Below, piece by piece: positions 42,603 to 50,764 of a stretch of 64,000 nucleotides of DNA. The notes under the pieces were generated by a model, which made no database searches, had not been told where the DNA came from, and saw only the letters and a program-made list of their open reading frames with translations. Source of the DNA: Streptomyces sp. NBC_01408 (GTDB lineage Bacteria > Actinomycetota > Actinomycetes > Streptomycetales > Streptomycetaceae). How positions within the stretch are numbered: position 1 is the stretch's first letter; every line of letters begins with the position of its first letter. The DNA is taken from NCBI RefSeq assembly GCF_026340255.1, contig NZ_JAPEPJ010000002.1, positions 744,001 through 808,000 on the forward strand. Reading direction: 5' to 3'. The translations under genes and the position numbers were made by a program.

Positions 42603-45293
42603 TTACCAGGGGAAGCCGCGGTCCCGCTCGTCGCGGTAGACGTGATGGGTCCAGTCGCGCACCCGTACACCGCGCCGCATGGCCAGGCCGATCCGGTCGA
42701 AGAAGAGTTCCTGTTCGCGGCTGCCCTCGCGGAGCCGGCGCTGCTCGGAGACCTCCAACACCCAGCGTCCCCTGATCGGTTGCCCCCTCAGCTGGGGGAA
42801 CCGCTGCTCGGCGTGCGGCTTGTCGGCGATGATCCGGCCCGGTGCGTAGTGGTCTTCGAGCTGGTTGAGGAACTTCAGGTACACGGCGTCGTCGAGGTCC
42901 ACGATCTGCGCCCGCTTGTGCGAGATGATCCACTGACCGGGCACGTAGGCGTCGAGAATCGGACCGCGCTTCCTGCCCGGCTCGACCAATTCGACCTGGT
43001 GGATCGGGTACTGCCGCGCCATGGCCCGGTCGAAGTCCTGGCCCGATTCCCAGGCCTCCTTGAGTTCGGCCCAGATCTCGGGGTCGTCGACCTTCGGGTT
43101 CATCTCGGCATGCAGGTGCCATCGTGCTCCTGCCTGACGGGCCGTCAACACGGTGAAGCCGAAGCGGTTACGGAGGTCCGCGAGGGCGGCGGCCATCTCG
43201 GCCTGGTCCAGGGGGTCCGTGCGGGACCTCTGTTTGAGTTCGCCGACCGCCTTCAGGCCTGCGAGCCAGCGGGCCTGGTTGGCCGGGGACGGGACCTTGC
43301 CGTCGTCCTTGCCGGGCTTGGACGCCTTTGCCGGGGCGGCCCGGGACGGGGCCGGGAGCACGGCCGGGGCCTTGGCTGCCGGGGCCGCGGCCGGGGTGCC
43401 CGGATCCTTCCACACGCCCTTCTGCGGCCCGTCCTTGGCCGACTTCGCCGGAACGTGGTCACCGACCAGGTCGGTCAGGAACTTGTCCGGGCTGAAGTTC
43501 ACCTCGCCGAAGGTGATCTCCGGGACCTTGCCGGAGCCGAGCACGTGCTCGATGTCGGCCCCGATGCCGAACTGCCCGGGCAGCGGGTACTCGCGCTGGG
43601 CCAGCGGCCAGTTCCAGCGTTTGTCGGGGGCCGGGGACCACCAGGGGCTGTCCAGTTCCACGAAGAGTTCGCCGCCGAGCCCGAGGAAGGGCTGCGCGGC
43701 GATCTCCAGGTGCCCGGCGAGGAAGAACTCGCCGCGTTTGCCCGCCTTCGGATCGGCGACCTCCCGGAAGCCGATCCGCGGGGTCGCCTCCACGTAGCCC
43801 CGGATGCCGGCCAGCGCGCTGACCGCGATGCCCGCCTTGATGTCGTGGCCGAGGAGCTGGATGCCCGCGCCGCCCTCGGCCTTGAGCCGCAGCCCGGCGA
43901 AGGCCGGGACGTTGAGGGTCGCGGTCAGCCCGAAGTCCTTCAGTACTTCGGGCCTCGTCGACCAGGTGCCGGTCAGCTCGATGCGGTCCAGCGTCGCCGG
44001 TCCGATCTTGGCGACGGCTTCGAGGCCGATGCCGGCGAACAGGAAGACGTTGCCGACCAGCGGTACCCCGTACGCCGCGCGGACCTCGAACCTCGCGAGC
44101 TGCTTGACGTAGTCCTTCTGCTCGAAGAGCGGCTTGTCCATCCTCGGCGTGATCCTGCCGACGAGGGTAACCTCGCCCCGGTGGTCGACGACCACCAGGG
44201 CTTCGCCGCGCAGCCAGTCGGCGAGGCGGACGTCGACGGTGCCCCAGCCCGCCACCACGCGCGGGCCGGGCCTCGGCCCTGCGGATCCGGGCGCGGGCCC
44301 GCGCCCGGCGGGCGCGGCCCCCGCCGGCTCCGGCGGTTGCGGAAGCTTGGCGTCCGTCAGCTGCCGCGCGGTCTCGGGGTCGGTGGCCACCAGGGTCAGC
44401 TGGCCGTCGAACCTGTCGTTGGCGTACCGCACGGTGCCCCGGACGTCGACGGCTCCCGCCGCGAACGCGGCCGTCACCTGGCCGGTGAACCCGCGCAGGA
44501 CGACATCGGCCGTCGCGCTCCCGGACAGCGCCCCGTCCGGGCCCCGCACCACGGGCACCTCCACCGCGCCCAGGCCGGCCACGGTGCCCCGGGCGAGCGC
44601 GCGGAAGGTGACGACCTCGTTGGCGAGGCCGAAGCTGCCGGAGGCCTTGAGGAAGCCGCCGAGGGTGAAGGACATCTGCCCCGCGTTCAGCACCAGCGTC
44701 GTACCGCGCAGCTCGTTCTCCACGCCCGGCAGCCGCAGCCCGGCCAGCCCGGCCCATCCCAGCGCCTCGGCGCACTCCTCCATCCGGTCGAGCAGGGCCC
44801 GGCCGCCGCCGGGCAGCCTGCCCTTCACCAGGGCCGAGGCGTGGCCTTCCAGTACGCCGTCGTGGACGCGCAGGGCGAGCACCGGTTCGATGCCCTCGGC
44901 GCGCAGGGGCAGCAGCAGGGGGTGCAGCAGCGGAACGGCCTGGTAGTCGCCTCCGGGGCCGGTCGTCAGGCCCCGGTCGGTCTTGCGCAGGTGGACGGTG
45001 CCCGCGGCCACGGCGCCGAGCCGGACCCGGACCGGCCCGCCCGCGGCGCCCGCGCGTTCCAGGTACTCCGTGACCGCGGGGCCCGCGGTGAGGGCCGCGC
45101 CGCCCTGGAGCGCCAGTTCCTCCTTGGGGACGTCGGCGGGTACGAGGGCCCGCGCGAGTTCGCCGGCGAGCCTGCCTGGGGCCGCGCCGGGCCCGGGGGC
45201 CGCGGGGCCGGCGGCCGGGGCGGGCCCGGGCGGGGCAGGGGCGCGAGCGGGCGCGGGGACCGGTTCCCGGGCGGCCGGGGCGGGGCCCGCCAC
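42603..45293 (-). CDS. Large CIS-associated protein with a polymorphic-toxin-like C-terminal domain (effector candidate)
   Basis: The 896-residue protein has four parts: a Pro/Ala-rich N-terminal tail (1-55), a region rich in beta strands (about 60-330), a second beta region (about 350-620, starting VVAGWGTVDVRLADWLRGEALVVVD), an Ala/Pro/Lys linker (about 640-690), and a compact C-terminal domain from about 765. That domain reads GPILDAYVPGQWIISHKRAQ (Asp781 and Lys793), then HYAPGRIIAD, LRGQPIRGRWVLEVSEQ and RVRDWTHHVYRDERD. The pattern strongly resembles C-terminal domains of actinobacterial Rhs/WXG-type toxins, some of which are nuclease-like. GTG 45293 lies 2 bases after the previous stop. 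No immunity-like gene is adjacent, which fits self-directed toxicity. Effector status is inference. Confidence 0.65.
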   Translation of the reverse strand: MAGPAPAAREPVPAPARAPAPPGPAPAAGPAAPGPGAAPGRLAGELARALVPADVPKEELALQGGAALTAGPAVTEYLERAGAAGGPVRVRLGAVAAGTVHLRKTDRGLTTGPGGDYQAVPLLHPLLLPLRAEGIEPVLALRVHDGVLEGHASALVKGRLPGGGRALLDRMEECAEALGWAGLAGLRLPGVENELRGTTLVLNAGQMSFTLGGFLKASGSFGLANEVVTFRALARGTVAGLGAVEVPVVRGPDGALSGSATADVVLRGFTGQVTAAFAAGAVDVRGTVRYANDRFDGQLTLVATDPETARQLTDAKLPQPPEPAGAAPAGRGPAPGSAGPRPGPRVVAGWGTVDVRLADWLRGEALVVVDHRGEVTLVGRITPRMDKPLFEQKDYVKQLARFEVRAAYGVPLVGNVFLFAGIGLEAVAKIGPATLDRIELTGTWSTRPEVLKDFGLTATLNVPAFAGLRLKAEGGAGIQLLGHDIKAGIAVSALAGIRGYVEATPRIGFREVADPKAGKRGEFFLAGHLEIAAQPFLGLGGELFVELDSPWWSPAPDKRWNWPLAQREYPLPGQFGIGADIEHVLGSGKVPEITFGEVNFSPDKFLTDLVGDHVPAKSAKDGPQKGVWKDPGTPAAAPAAKAPAVLPAPSRAAPAKASKPGKDDGKVPSPANQARWLAGLKAVGELKQRSRTDPLDQAEMAAALADLRNRFGFTVLTARQAGARWHLHAEMNPKVDDPEIWAELKEAWESGQDFDRAMARQYPIHQVELVEPGRKRGPILDAYVPGQWIISHKRAQIVDLDDAVYLKFLNQLEDHYAPGRIIADKPHAEQRFPQLRGQPIRGRWVLEVSEQRRLREGSREQELFFDRIGLAMRRGVRVRDWTHHVYRDERDRGFPW

Positions 45294-45295
45294 GC

Positions 45296-46861
45296 TCAGC
45301 CTCCCCCGCACAGGGGGTCGTCGACCGGCGGCTCCGGCCGGGGCTGCGCGGGGAGCGGCACGGTGGGCGGCGGGGTCAGGGCCGTCAGCAGGTCCCCGCC
45401 GTGCTCGTCCTGGACGGCGCCGGACTCCTGGAGCCGGGCGGCCGCCCCCTGGGAGCCGAGGAGTTCGTCCAGTCGGGCTCGCTCGGCGGGGCCCATGGTG
45501 GACAGTTTGCCGCCGCCGTCGAAGAAGGTCTTCAGGGCGGCGACCGCGGACAGGGAGGGCGGCAGGCAGAAGCGCAGGGCCAGCAGCCACCACAGCTGGA
45601 AGAGGAACACCACGATCGGCAGGAACATGCTGAACAGGAAGAACGCCACGATCATAAAGATTTCGAGCGCGAAGGTGCAGGTGCGCGGGACGCTGCCGCC
45701 CACGGTGCCGCCGCTCGGTGTTCCGCCGCCGGGATCGAAGGACAGCTGCGAGCCGGGCGGGCTGGTGACGGCCACTCCGCCCGGTCCCGGCGGGCCGCCG
45801 GCCCGGGCGGCGACCGCCCGCAGGTCGGGCAGGGTCAGGGAGATCCGGCGGTTCTTGGTGCCCTCGGGGTCGAAGAAGGCCGCCAGCCGGAACGGCTCGC
45901 CCGGCTCGCTCCAGGAGGTCTGCCGGGGGCAGTGCCCGTGGCCCGGGCGCGCGGGGCGGCGTACGAAGCAGCGCAGTTCGTAGACGTGGTGCTCGTCCAG
46001 TCTGGGCAGACCCAGGTCGTCGTGGTCACCGGAGGCGGTCGGCACCACCCCGAACCACAGCGACCGCTCGGGCGGCGCACCCGGCCCGGAGCCGCCGCCG
46101 GTGCAGTCGCCCGAGCGGGCCGGCAGGCGCCACATCGGCAGCTCCAGCTCCCGGTCCGCGGGGCGGTCCTTCGGCGGGGGCGTGCCGAGCGCGCGCCACT
46201 GTCCGCCCGCCCCTCCGGTCATCCACGCCTGGGTCTGCGTCCGGAGGCCCACCTGGTCCAGCAGTTCCCGGTGGTCCGACGCGAAGCGCAGCCGCTGCGC
46301 AAGGTCGGCCCACAGGACGTCCTCGACCTCCGAGCCGTGGACGCTCGGCTCGCCGCGGCTGCCGTTCTGGGCGGCGAGGAGGTCGGCGGTCAGCCGGTGG
46401 GCGAGCTTGCGCAGCACCCGGGGCGGGGCGGTCATCTCCACCTGGCGGCGGCGCATGACGAAGCCCACCTCCAGCCCGTCCGGGGACTGCGGCCGGGGCA
46501 GTCCGGGCCGGTCGCAGAAGAGCTCGACGGTGAAGGCGTAGAAGCGGTCGTGGGCGGGCTGGTAGAGCTTGCGCAGGCCGGTGCGGACCAGCTGGTGGGT
46601 GGCGAAGCGGGCGCGGCCCGGGCCCCGTTCGCCGAGAGGCACGGGCACCGCGTACGACCAGACGTCCTCGGCGGCGTCGAACCGCAGGGAGTCCCGCGGG
46701 TCGGTCACGAGGCGGCGCACGAACTCGGCGGAGTCGTACTTCTGGAGGGCCGGTGTGCGCGCCCTGGGGTCGAAGCGGTCGAATCCCCCGCGCTCGCACA
46801 CGTACCAGGGGGCGTACACCTTGAAGCCGTGTTCGGGGACGGGCGGGCCCGCGGCGCTCAC
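45296..46861 (-). CDS. CIS-locus protein with a strong transmembrane stretch
   Basis: The 521-residue protein starts at GTG 46861, overlapping the spike gene stop (GTGA). Residues 1-370 look globular (KVYAPWYVCERGGFDRFDPRARTPALQKYDSAEFVRRLVTDPRD, then many conserved-looking Trp/Arg positions). Residues about 394-435 form a long hydrophobic segment (FMIVAFFLFSMFLPIVVFLF, then WWLLALRF) sufficient for one or two membrane helices. The last ~85 residues are soluble, ending in proline-rich sequence. It is the only obvious membrane protein of the operon. It may tether the cytosolic particle to the membrane or be a pore-forming cargo. I do not recognise a named family. Confidence 0.7.
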   Translation of the reverse strand: MSAAGPPVPEHGFKVYAPWYVCERGGFDRFDPRARTPALQKYDSAEFVRRLVTDPRDSLRFDAAEDVWSYAVPVPLGERGPGRARFATHQLVRTGLRKLYQPAHDRFYAFTVELFCDRPGLPRPQSPDGLEVGFVMRRRQVEMTAPPRVLRKLAHRLTADLLAAQNGSRGEPSVHGSEVEDVLWADLAQRLRFASDHRELLDQVGLRTQTQAWMTGGAGGQWRALGTPPPKDRPADRELELPMWRLPARSGDCTGGGSGPGAPPERSLWFGVVPTASGDHDDLGLPRLDEHHVYELRCFVRRPARPGHGHCPRQTSWSEPGEPFRLAAFFDPEGTKNRRISLTLPDLRAVAARAGGPPGPGGVAVTSPPGSQLSFDPGGGTPSGGTVGGSVPRTCTFALEIFMIVAFFLFSMFLPIVVFLFQLWWLLALRFCLPPSLSAVAALKTFFDGGGKLSTMGPAERARLDELLGSQGAAARLQESGAVQDEHGGDLLTALTPPPTVPLPAQPRPEPPVDDPLCGGG

Positions 46862-47523
46862 CAGATGTTCCCGGCGCCGGGGGTGTAGGCCGGGGAGATC
46901 ACCATCTGCTCGGTGACGAGCGTGGCGCATTTGACCAGGCCGTTGAAGGTGGACAGCGGGGCGTTCACGGTCACCAGGGGCGCTTTGACGTCCACGGACA
47001 CGTTCGCCTCGATCTCGACCGAGGTGGGTGTCAGCCGGACCACGCAGCCGCCGCCGTGGCGGACCGTCACCTGCTGGGTGGCGTTGTCGAGGGTCACCTC
47101 GTGGCCGGAGGCCGTGGTGATCTGGACCTGCTCCGCTCCCGGGGTGTCGACGAACCGCAGCCTGCTGTCGGCCCTGGTCCGCAACTGCCGCAGGTCGTTG
47201 GCGGGTTCGGGCTGGTGCGGCAGGGCGGCCCGGCCGTTCCAGGCCGCGCCGAGGACGTACGGGCGGCGCGGGTTGCCGGCCTCGAAGGCCACCACGACCT
47301 GGCTGTCCACCTCGGGCAGCACGAGCAGGCCCTGGCCGTCGTCGGCGTAGGGGGAGCACAGCGTCGCCCAGGCGCGTACGTCGCGGTCGCCTTCGGTGCC
47401 CAGCCAGGGGAAGCGCACCTCGACCCGGCCGAGCCGCTGTTCGTCGACGATGTCGGTGACGATCGCCGGGTAGACGCCGAAGTAGCCGGGGGCGCAGCCG
47501 TCGGCCGGGGCCGTCAGGGACAT
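46858..47523 (-). CDS. CIS spike protein, baseplate assembly protein V (gp5/Afp8 C-part)
   Basis: The 221-residue protein carries the gpV OB-fold start: YPAIVTDIVDEQRLGRVEVRFPWLG, RAWATLCSPYADDGQGLLVLPEVDSQVVVAFEAGNPRRPYVLGAAWNG. A short beta-helix needle follows (SGHEVTLDNATQQVTVRHGG, VKAPLVTVNAP). It trimerises to form the membrane-piercing spike. There is no PAAR tip domain fused. ATG 47523 overlaps the previous stop (TGATG). Confidence 0.92.
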   Translation of the reverse strand: MSLTAPADGCAPGYFGVYPAIVTDIVDEQRLGRVEVRFPWLGTEGDRDVRAWATLCSPYADDGQGLLVLPEVDSQVVVAFEAGNPRRPYVLGAAWNGRAALPHQPEPANDLRQLRTRADSRLRFVDTPGAEQVQITTASGHEVTLDNATQQVTVRHGGGCVVRLTPTSVEIEANVSVDVKAPLVTVNAPLSTFNGLVKCATLVTEQMVISPAYTPGAGNIW

Positions 47524-48626
47524 CACACCACCTCGTTCAGGGACGGGCGTTCGGCGTCGAAGCGGGTACGGAAGCCGCGCTCCGGGTCGAAGGTGTGCCG
47601 GACGCGGGTCACGTAGTAGCCCTCTCCCTCGAAGGGTCCGCCGACCGAGCGCAGGGTGAGCCGGCCGCCGACGACGAGGTCGGGGCTGCCGTTGGTGGTG
47701 CCCGCCGCGGTGACGAACCGGCGGCCGCGGCGCAGCATTTCGGCGCGTGCCCACGCCTCGGCCTCCGCCGCGGTCAGGGCCGTCTCCCGTACCCGCAGGC
47801 TGGTGGCGGGGCCCAGGGCGCGGGCCAGCAGCCGGGCGCCGACGCGGCCGCCCGCCGTTTCGGCCTCGACGGCCTCGGGGCCGGCCCGCTCGTCGATGCC
47901 GGCCCGCCGGTCGGCGTCGTAGCCGGTCACCACGACCTCGCTGCGCTGGTGGGCGAGGTCGGCGGCGAAGCGTACGGACAGCAGCTGACTGCCGTGGACG
48001 AGGGTCTGCGCGGGGGCGCCCCGGCTGCCCCGGGCGCGGAAGTGCAGGGTGCGGCCGGTGGCCCACAGTTCGGCCTGGATCAGCCGGGCCCGTTCGCGCA
48101 GGAAGGCGAGGTCGCTCTGGTTGAGCTGCTGGACGACGTCGTAGCGGGGGCCGGGGGCGTCCGCGTCGGCGGCGAGGCCGTGCTCGCGGGCCACTTCCCG
48201 GGCGAGCCCGGCGTCGGTGAGGTCCCGGTACGTACGGTGCCTGCGCGTCATGCGCAGTCGCATCAGGGCGTCCTCGGCGTGGACGAGGACCAGCGGGGGT
48301 TCGCCGTCGCCGAGGACGAGTTCCAAGGCGGAGACGACGCCTTCGAAGACGTACCGCTGCGCTGACGGCGGGCCGAGGGCGACCTTGAGGGTGCTGCCCA
48401 GGTCGAGGGTGCTCCCGTCGAGGTGCAGCAGCCGGCCCTGCGGGCCGGTGGCTCCGGCGCCGACGGCGAGGAAGTGGGCCCGCAGGGTGCGCAGTCCTTC
48501 GACGCCCTCCGCCACCTCCAGCCGTACGCAGTCCCGGGCGAGGTCCCTGACCAGGGTGCCGCCGACCTCGAAGGCCGGGGAGACCGCCGACACCGCCGGC
48601 GGGGCGGCGGGCGCGGGCTCAGTCAT
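47523..48626 (-). CDS. CIS spike hub, phage late control D (gp27/Afp8 N-part)
   Basis: The 367-residue protein is a gp27/VgrG-hub-like protein: RYVFEGVVSALELVLGDGEPPLVLVHAEDALMRLRMTRRHRTYRDLTDAGLAREVAREHGL, VVQQLNQSDLAFLRERARLIQAELWATGRTLHFR, and FEGEGYYVTRVRHTFDPERGFRTRFDAERP at the end. It forms the central hub joining tube and spike. In Afp the hub and spike are one protein; here they are two coupled genes. ATG 48626 overlaps the small gene by 8 bases. Confidence 0.92.
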   Translation of the reverse strand: MTEPAPAAPPAVSAVSPAFEVGGTLVRDLARDCVRLEVAEGVEGLRTLRAHFLAVGAGATGPQGRLLHLDGSTLDLGSTLKVALGPPSAQRYVFEGVVSALELVLGDGEPPLVLVHAEDALMRLRMTRRHRTYRDLTDAGLAREVAREHGLAADADAPGPRYDVVQQLNQSDLAFLRERARLIQAELWATGRTLHFRARGSRGAPAQTLVHGSQLLSVRFAADLAHQRSEVVVTGYDADRRAGIDERAGPEAVEAETAGGRVGARLLARALGPATSLRVRETALTAAEAEAWARAEMLRRGRRFVTAAGTTNGSPDLVVGGRLTLRSVGGPFEGEGYYVTRVRHTFDPERGFRTRFDAERPSLNEVV

Positions 48627-48798
48627 CGAAGCCCTCGGCCGCCACCCGGGCGGCGAGCCAGGCCGCGCGCTCGGCCGCCTCCCGGTGGTGCTCGGCGGCA
48701 CTGTGGACGCCGCCGGGTCCGCTCGGGCCCACGCCCGGTGGGCGCGGGCCGGCGGCGGGTACGACCTCGGTGTGCAGCTCTCCGATGTGCACGCTCAT
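48619..48798 (-). CDS. Small CIS protein, DUF5908-like
   Basis: The 59-residue protein begins MSVHIGELHTEVVP, similar in form to short DUF5908-type CIS proteins, and has an alanine-rich helical C-terminus (HREAAERAAWLAARVAAEG). ATG 48798 overlaps the tube-initiator stop (ATGA) and its end overlaps the hub gene by 8 bases, so it is translated as part of the operon. Small proteins at this position in related loci are baseplate accessory pieces; family assignment is tentative. Confidence 0.65.
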   Translation of the reverse strand: MSVHIGELHTEVVPAAGPRPPGVGPSGPGGVHSAAEHHREAAERAAWLAARVAAEGFDD

Positions 48799-50189
48799 TC
48801 CGGGCCTCCTCGCGGTGTCCACCTCAGGGTGTCCGGGCCTGCGTCACGGCGGCGTTGCTCGCAGTCCGCGGCGTACCGGCCGGGCGGTGCGGCGGGCAGC
48901 CGTTCCCAGGGGGCGGCGGCCGCATCGGGGGCCGGTGTCTCCTCGCGCCGGGCCCGGTCGGCGAGGCTGCGGCCGCCGCCGGCCTCGACTTCGGCGAGGG
49001 TCGCGGGGTCGGCGCGGGCCCGCAGCGGCACGCCGCGGCCGTAGCCGGTCGAGCGCCGGTCGGGGCCGGGTGCCGGCGGGCGCCGGGCGGACCCGGCGCC
49101 GGGTACGGCGGAAGCGGGCGGGGTACCGGGGGCGGGCCCGGCGGGGATCTCGAAGGACTGACGGGCCCCGGCGGTGGCCCGGTCCACGGCCGCGCCCGCC
49201 ACCGTGCCCGCGCAAGCCCCGATGCCGCCTCCGGCGCAGAGCGCGAAACCGGCGAGGTCCGGGTCCGGCGTGCCGCCGACGGCCGCCGCGTCGCGGCCCG
49301 CGGCGGCGCCGTCGGCGGGACCGTCGCCCGGGGGCCCGGCGGGCAGGCCGAGCGCTGCGGACAGGCCGCCGACCGAGGTGGCGGCCACCGCTCCGGCGAA
49401 CCCGGCCGACAGCTGGAGTCCCGCCGAGGCCGTGAGCCCGGCCGAGACCTCCGCGCCGAGCCGTACGGAGGCCCCCGCGGCCAGCGTCAGGGGGCTGTCG
49501 AGCCCGCTCATCGCGCCGCGCCAGGCCGCCGGGTCGAGTCCGAGGCGGGAGAGCAGCTGCTGGGCCGATTCGCCGTCCTGTGCCTGGACGACCCGCTGGG
49601 GGCGGGCCGTTCCGGCGGTGCCGGGTGCGGCTCCCGCCCGTGGGGCGCCCGGTTCGGTGGCGGCCGCGGTGTCCCGGGCACCGGGGCCCTCCTCGTGGGC
49701 CTCGTAGGCGAAGTTCTGCTCGACGACGGTCACCCCGACCTTGGCGCGCAGCGGGGTGCCGTCCGGGGCGAAGTAGTCGAGTTCCTCGGCGACCTGGGTG
49801 ACGATGCCGTTGTAGCGGAGCGTCCCCCAGACGAACCGGACCACCGGCGGCGGTTCCGCGGGGCTGTCCTTCGGCGGCTCGACGAACTGCCGTACCAGCG
49901 CGGTCCAGCGCCGCACGTCGACGTACTGTCCGCCGTTGCGCTGCTCCGCGGTGTCGAATTCCAGGTCGAAGGTGAGGGTCGAGCCCTCCTGGGCGGGGTG
50001 CTGGCGCTTCTGGGTGCGGGTGGTCGTTCCGCCGCGGTCGGTGTCGTTGTTGCGGCTGATGCGCAGTGAGGCCGGGTTGAACTGCACCGGTACGGCGGGG
50101 CCGTCGTCGAGTACCCGGGCGGGCCTGTCCTTGCCTTCGGACGGGCCCCGCCTGAGGCGCTGGAGCGTGGCCTGGGCCAGCGCGGTCAC
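48795..50189 (-). CDS. CIS tube-initiator / LysM-type baseplate protein (Afp7-like)
   Basis: The 464-residue protein has the CIS_tube-type N-terminal domain: VPVQFNPASLRISRNND, GSTLTFDLEFDTAE, VRFVWGTLRYNGIVTQVAEELDYFAPDGTPLRAKVGVTVVEQ. A LysM-like stretch (QRVVQAQDGESAQQLLSRLGLDPAAWRGAMSGLDSPLTLAAG) follows. The second half is Ala/Gly-rich and probably disordered (about 240-440), much longer than in typical Afp7. GTG 50189 overlaps the previous stop. It should join hub and tube. Confidence 0.88.
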   Translation of the reverse strand: MTALAQATLQRLRRGPSEGKDRPARVLDDGPAVPVQFNPASLRISRNNDTDRGGTTTRTQKRQHPAQEGSTLTFDLEFDTAEQRNGGQYVDVRRWTALVRQFVEPPKDSPAEPPPVVRFVWGTLRYNGIVTQVAEELDYFAPDGTPLRAKVGVTVVEQNFAYEAHEEGPGARDTAAATEPGAPRAGAAPGTAGTARPQRVVQAQDGESAQQLLSRLGLDPAAWRGAMSGLDSPLTLAAGASVRLGAEVSAGLTASAGLQLSAGFAGAVAATSVGGLSAALGLPAGPPGDGPADGAAAGRDAAAVGGTPDPDLAGFALCAGGGIGACAGTVAGAAVDRATAGARQSFEIPAGPAPGTPPASAVPGAGSARRPPAPGPDRRSTGYGRGVPLRARADPATLAEVEAGGGRSLADRARREETPAPDAAAAPWERLPAAPPGRYAADCEQRRRDAGPDTLRWTPRGGPE

Positions 50190-50764
50190 CGGGTCCGCTC
50201 CAGGCGCAGGCCCTCGTGGGCGATGTGCAGCTCCTCCACGGCGATCTCCCCGGTCTTGGCGTTGAGGGTGGGTCCGGCGATCTTCAGGGGCAGGCCGCGG
50301 GTGAACCTCCAGTGGGCGAGGACCCGTCGGCCGGAGGGGTCGAGGACCTCCACGTCCCCGTCGTAGCGGGGCGGTGGGGCGCCGCCGGCGACCATGCCGT
50401 GCAGCCAGTCCCACAGGCCGGTGTCGGCGCCGGCGCCCTCGGCGGCGACGAGCATGCCGCGTTTGAGCACCAGCGGCTGGAGCCTGACCCGGCCGACCCG
50501 GCGCACCACTTCGTCGTTGGCCCCGCCCTGGAGGTACTCGCGGAGGTCGGCCTCCAGCCCCAGTCCGGAGCATTCCTGGAAGCCTCCGTCGCCGAGCCGT
50601 TCGGGTCCGCCCCGGTGGGCGGTCGCGCCGCCCCCGGCCGCGCCGCCCCCGGCGGAGCCCGTCAGCGGCAGTGCGGGCGGGGGCGCGGCCGTCCGGCCCG
50701 GAGAGGCGCTGCGGACGATCCGCACCCGGAAGTTGAAGGTCTGTACGAGCTCGGTCACGCTCAC
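50186..50764 (-). CDS. CIS tail tube protein 2 (Afp5-like)
   Basis: The 192-residue tube-family protein reads TELVQTFNFRVRIVRS at the start, FQECSGLGLEADLREYLQGGANDEVVRRVGRVRLQPLVLKRGML, and ends with a beta strand (KTGEIAVEELHIAHEGL) shared with tube protein 1. A Gly/Ala-rich insertion (about 25-60) is not present in tube protein 1. It probably forms the first ring on the baseplate. It is GTGA-coupled at both ends. Confidence 0.9.
   Translation of the reverse strand: MSVTELVQTFNFRVRIVRSASPGRTAAPPPALPLTGSAGGGAAGGGATAHRGGPERLGDGGFQECSGLGLEADLREYLQGGANDEVVRRVGRVRLQPLVLKRGMLVAAEGAGADTGLWDWLHGMVAGGAPPPRYDGDVEVLDPSGRRVLAHWRFTRGLPLKIAGPTLNAKTGEIAVEELHIAHEGLRLERTR

Noticed and set aside
42591..45983. 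Plus-strand frame of about 1,130 codons opposite the toxin-like protein gene
   Set aside because: It is the antisense shadow of a gene with clear codon bias and overlap coupling, with no recognisable domain of its own.
46858..47523. PAAR-type spike tip in the gpV-like protein
   Set aside because: The C-terminus shows only needle-type beta strands; no PAAR repeats are visible there or in the small 59-residue protein.
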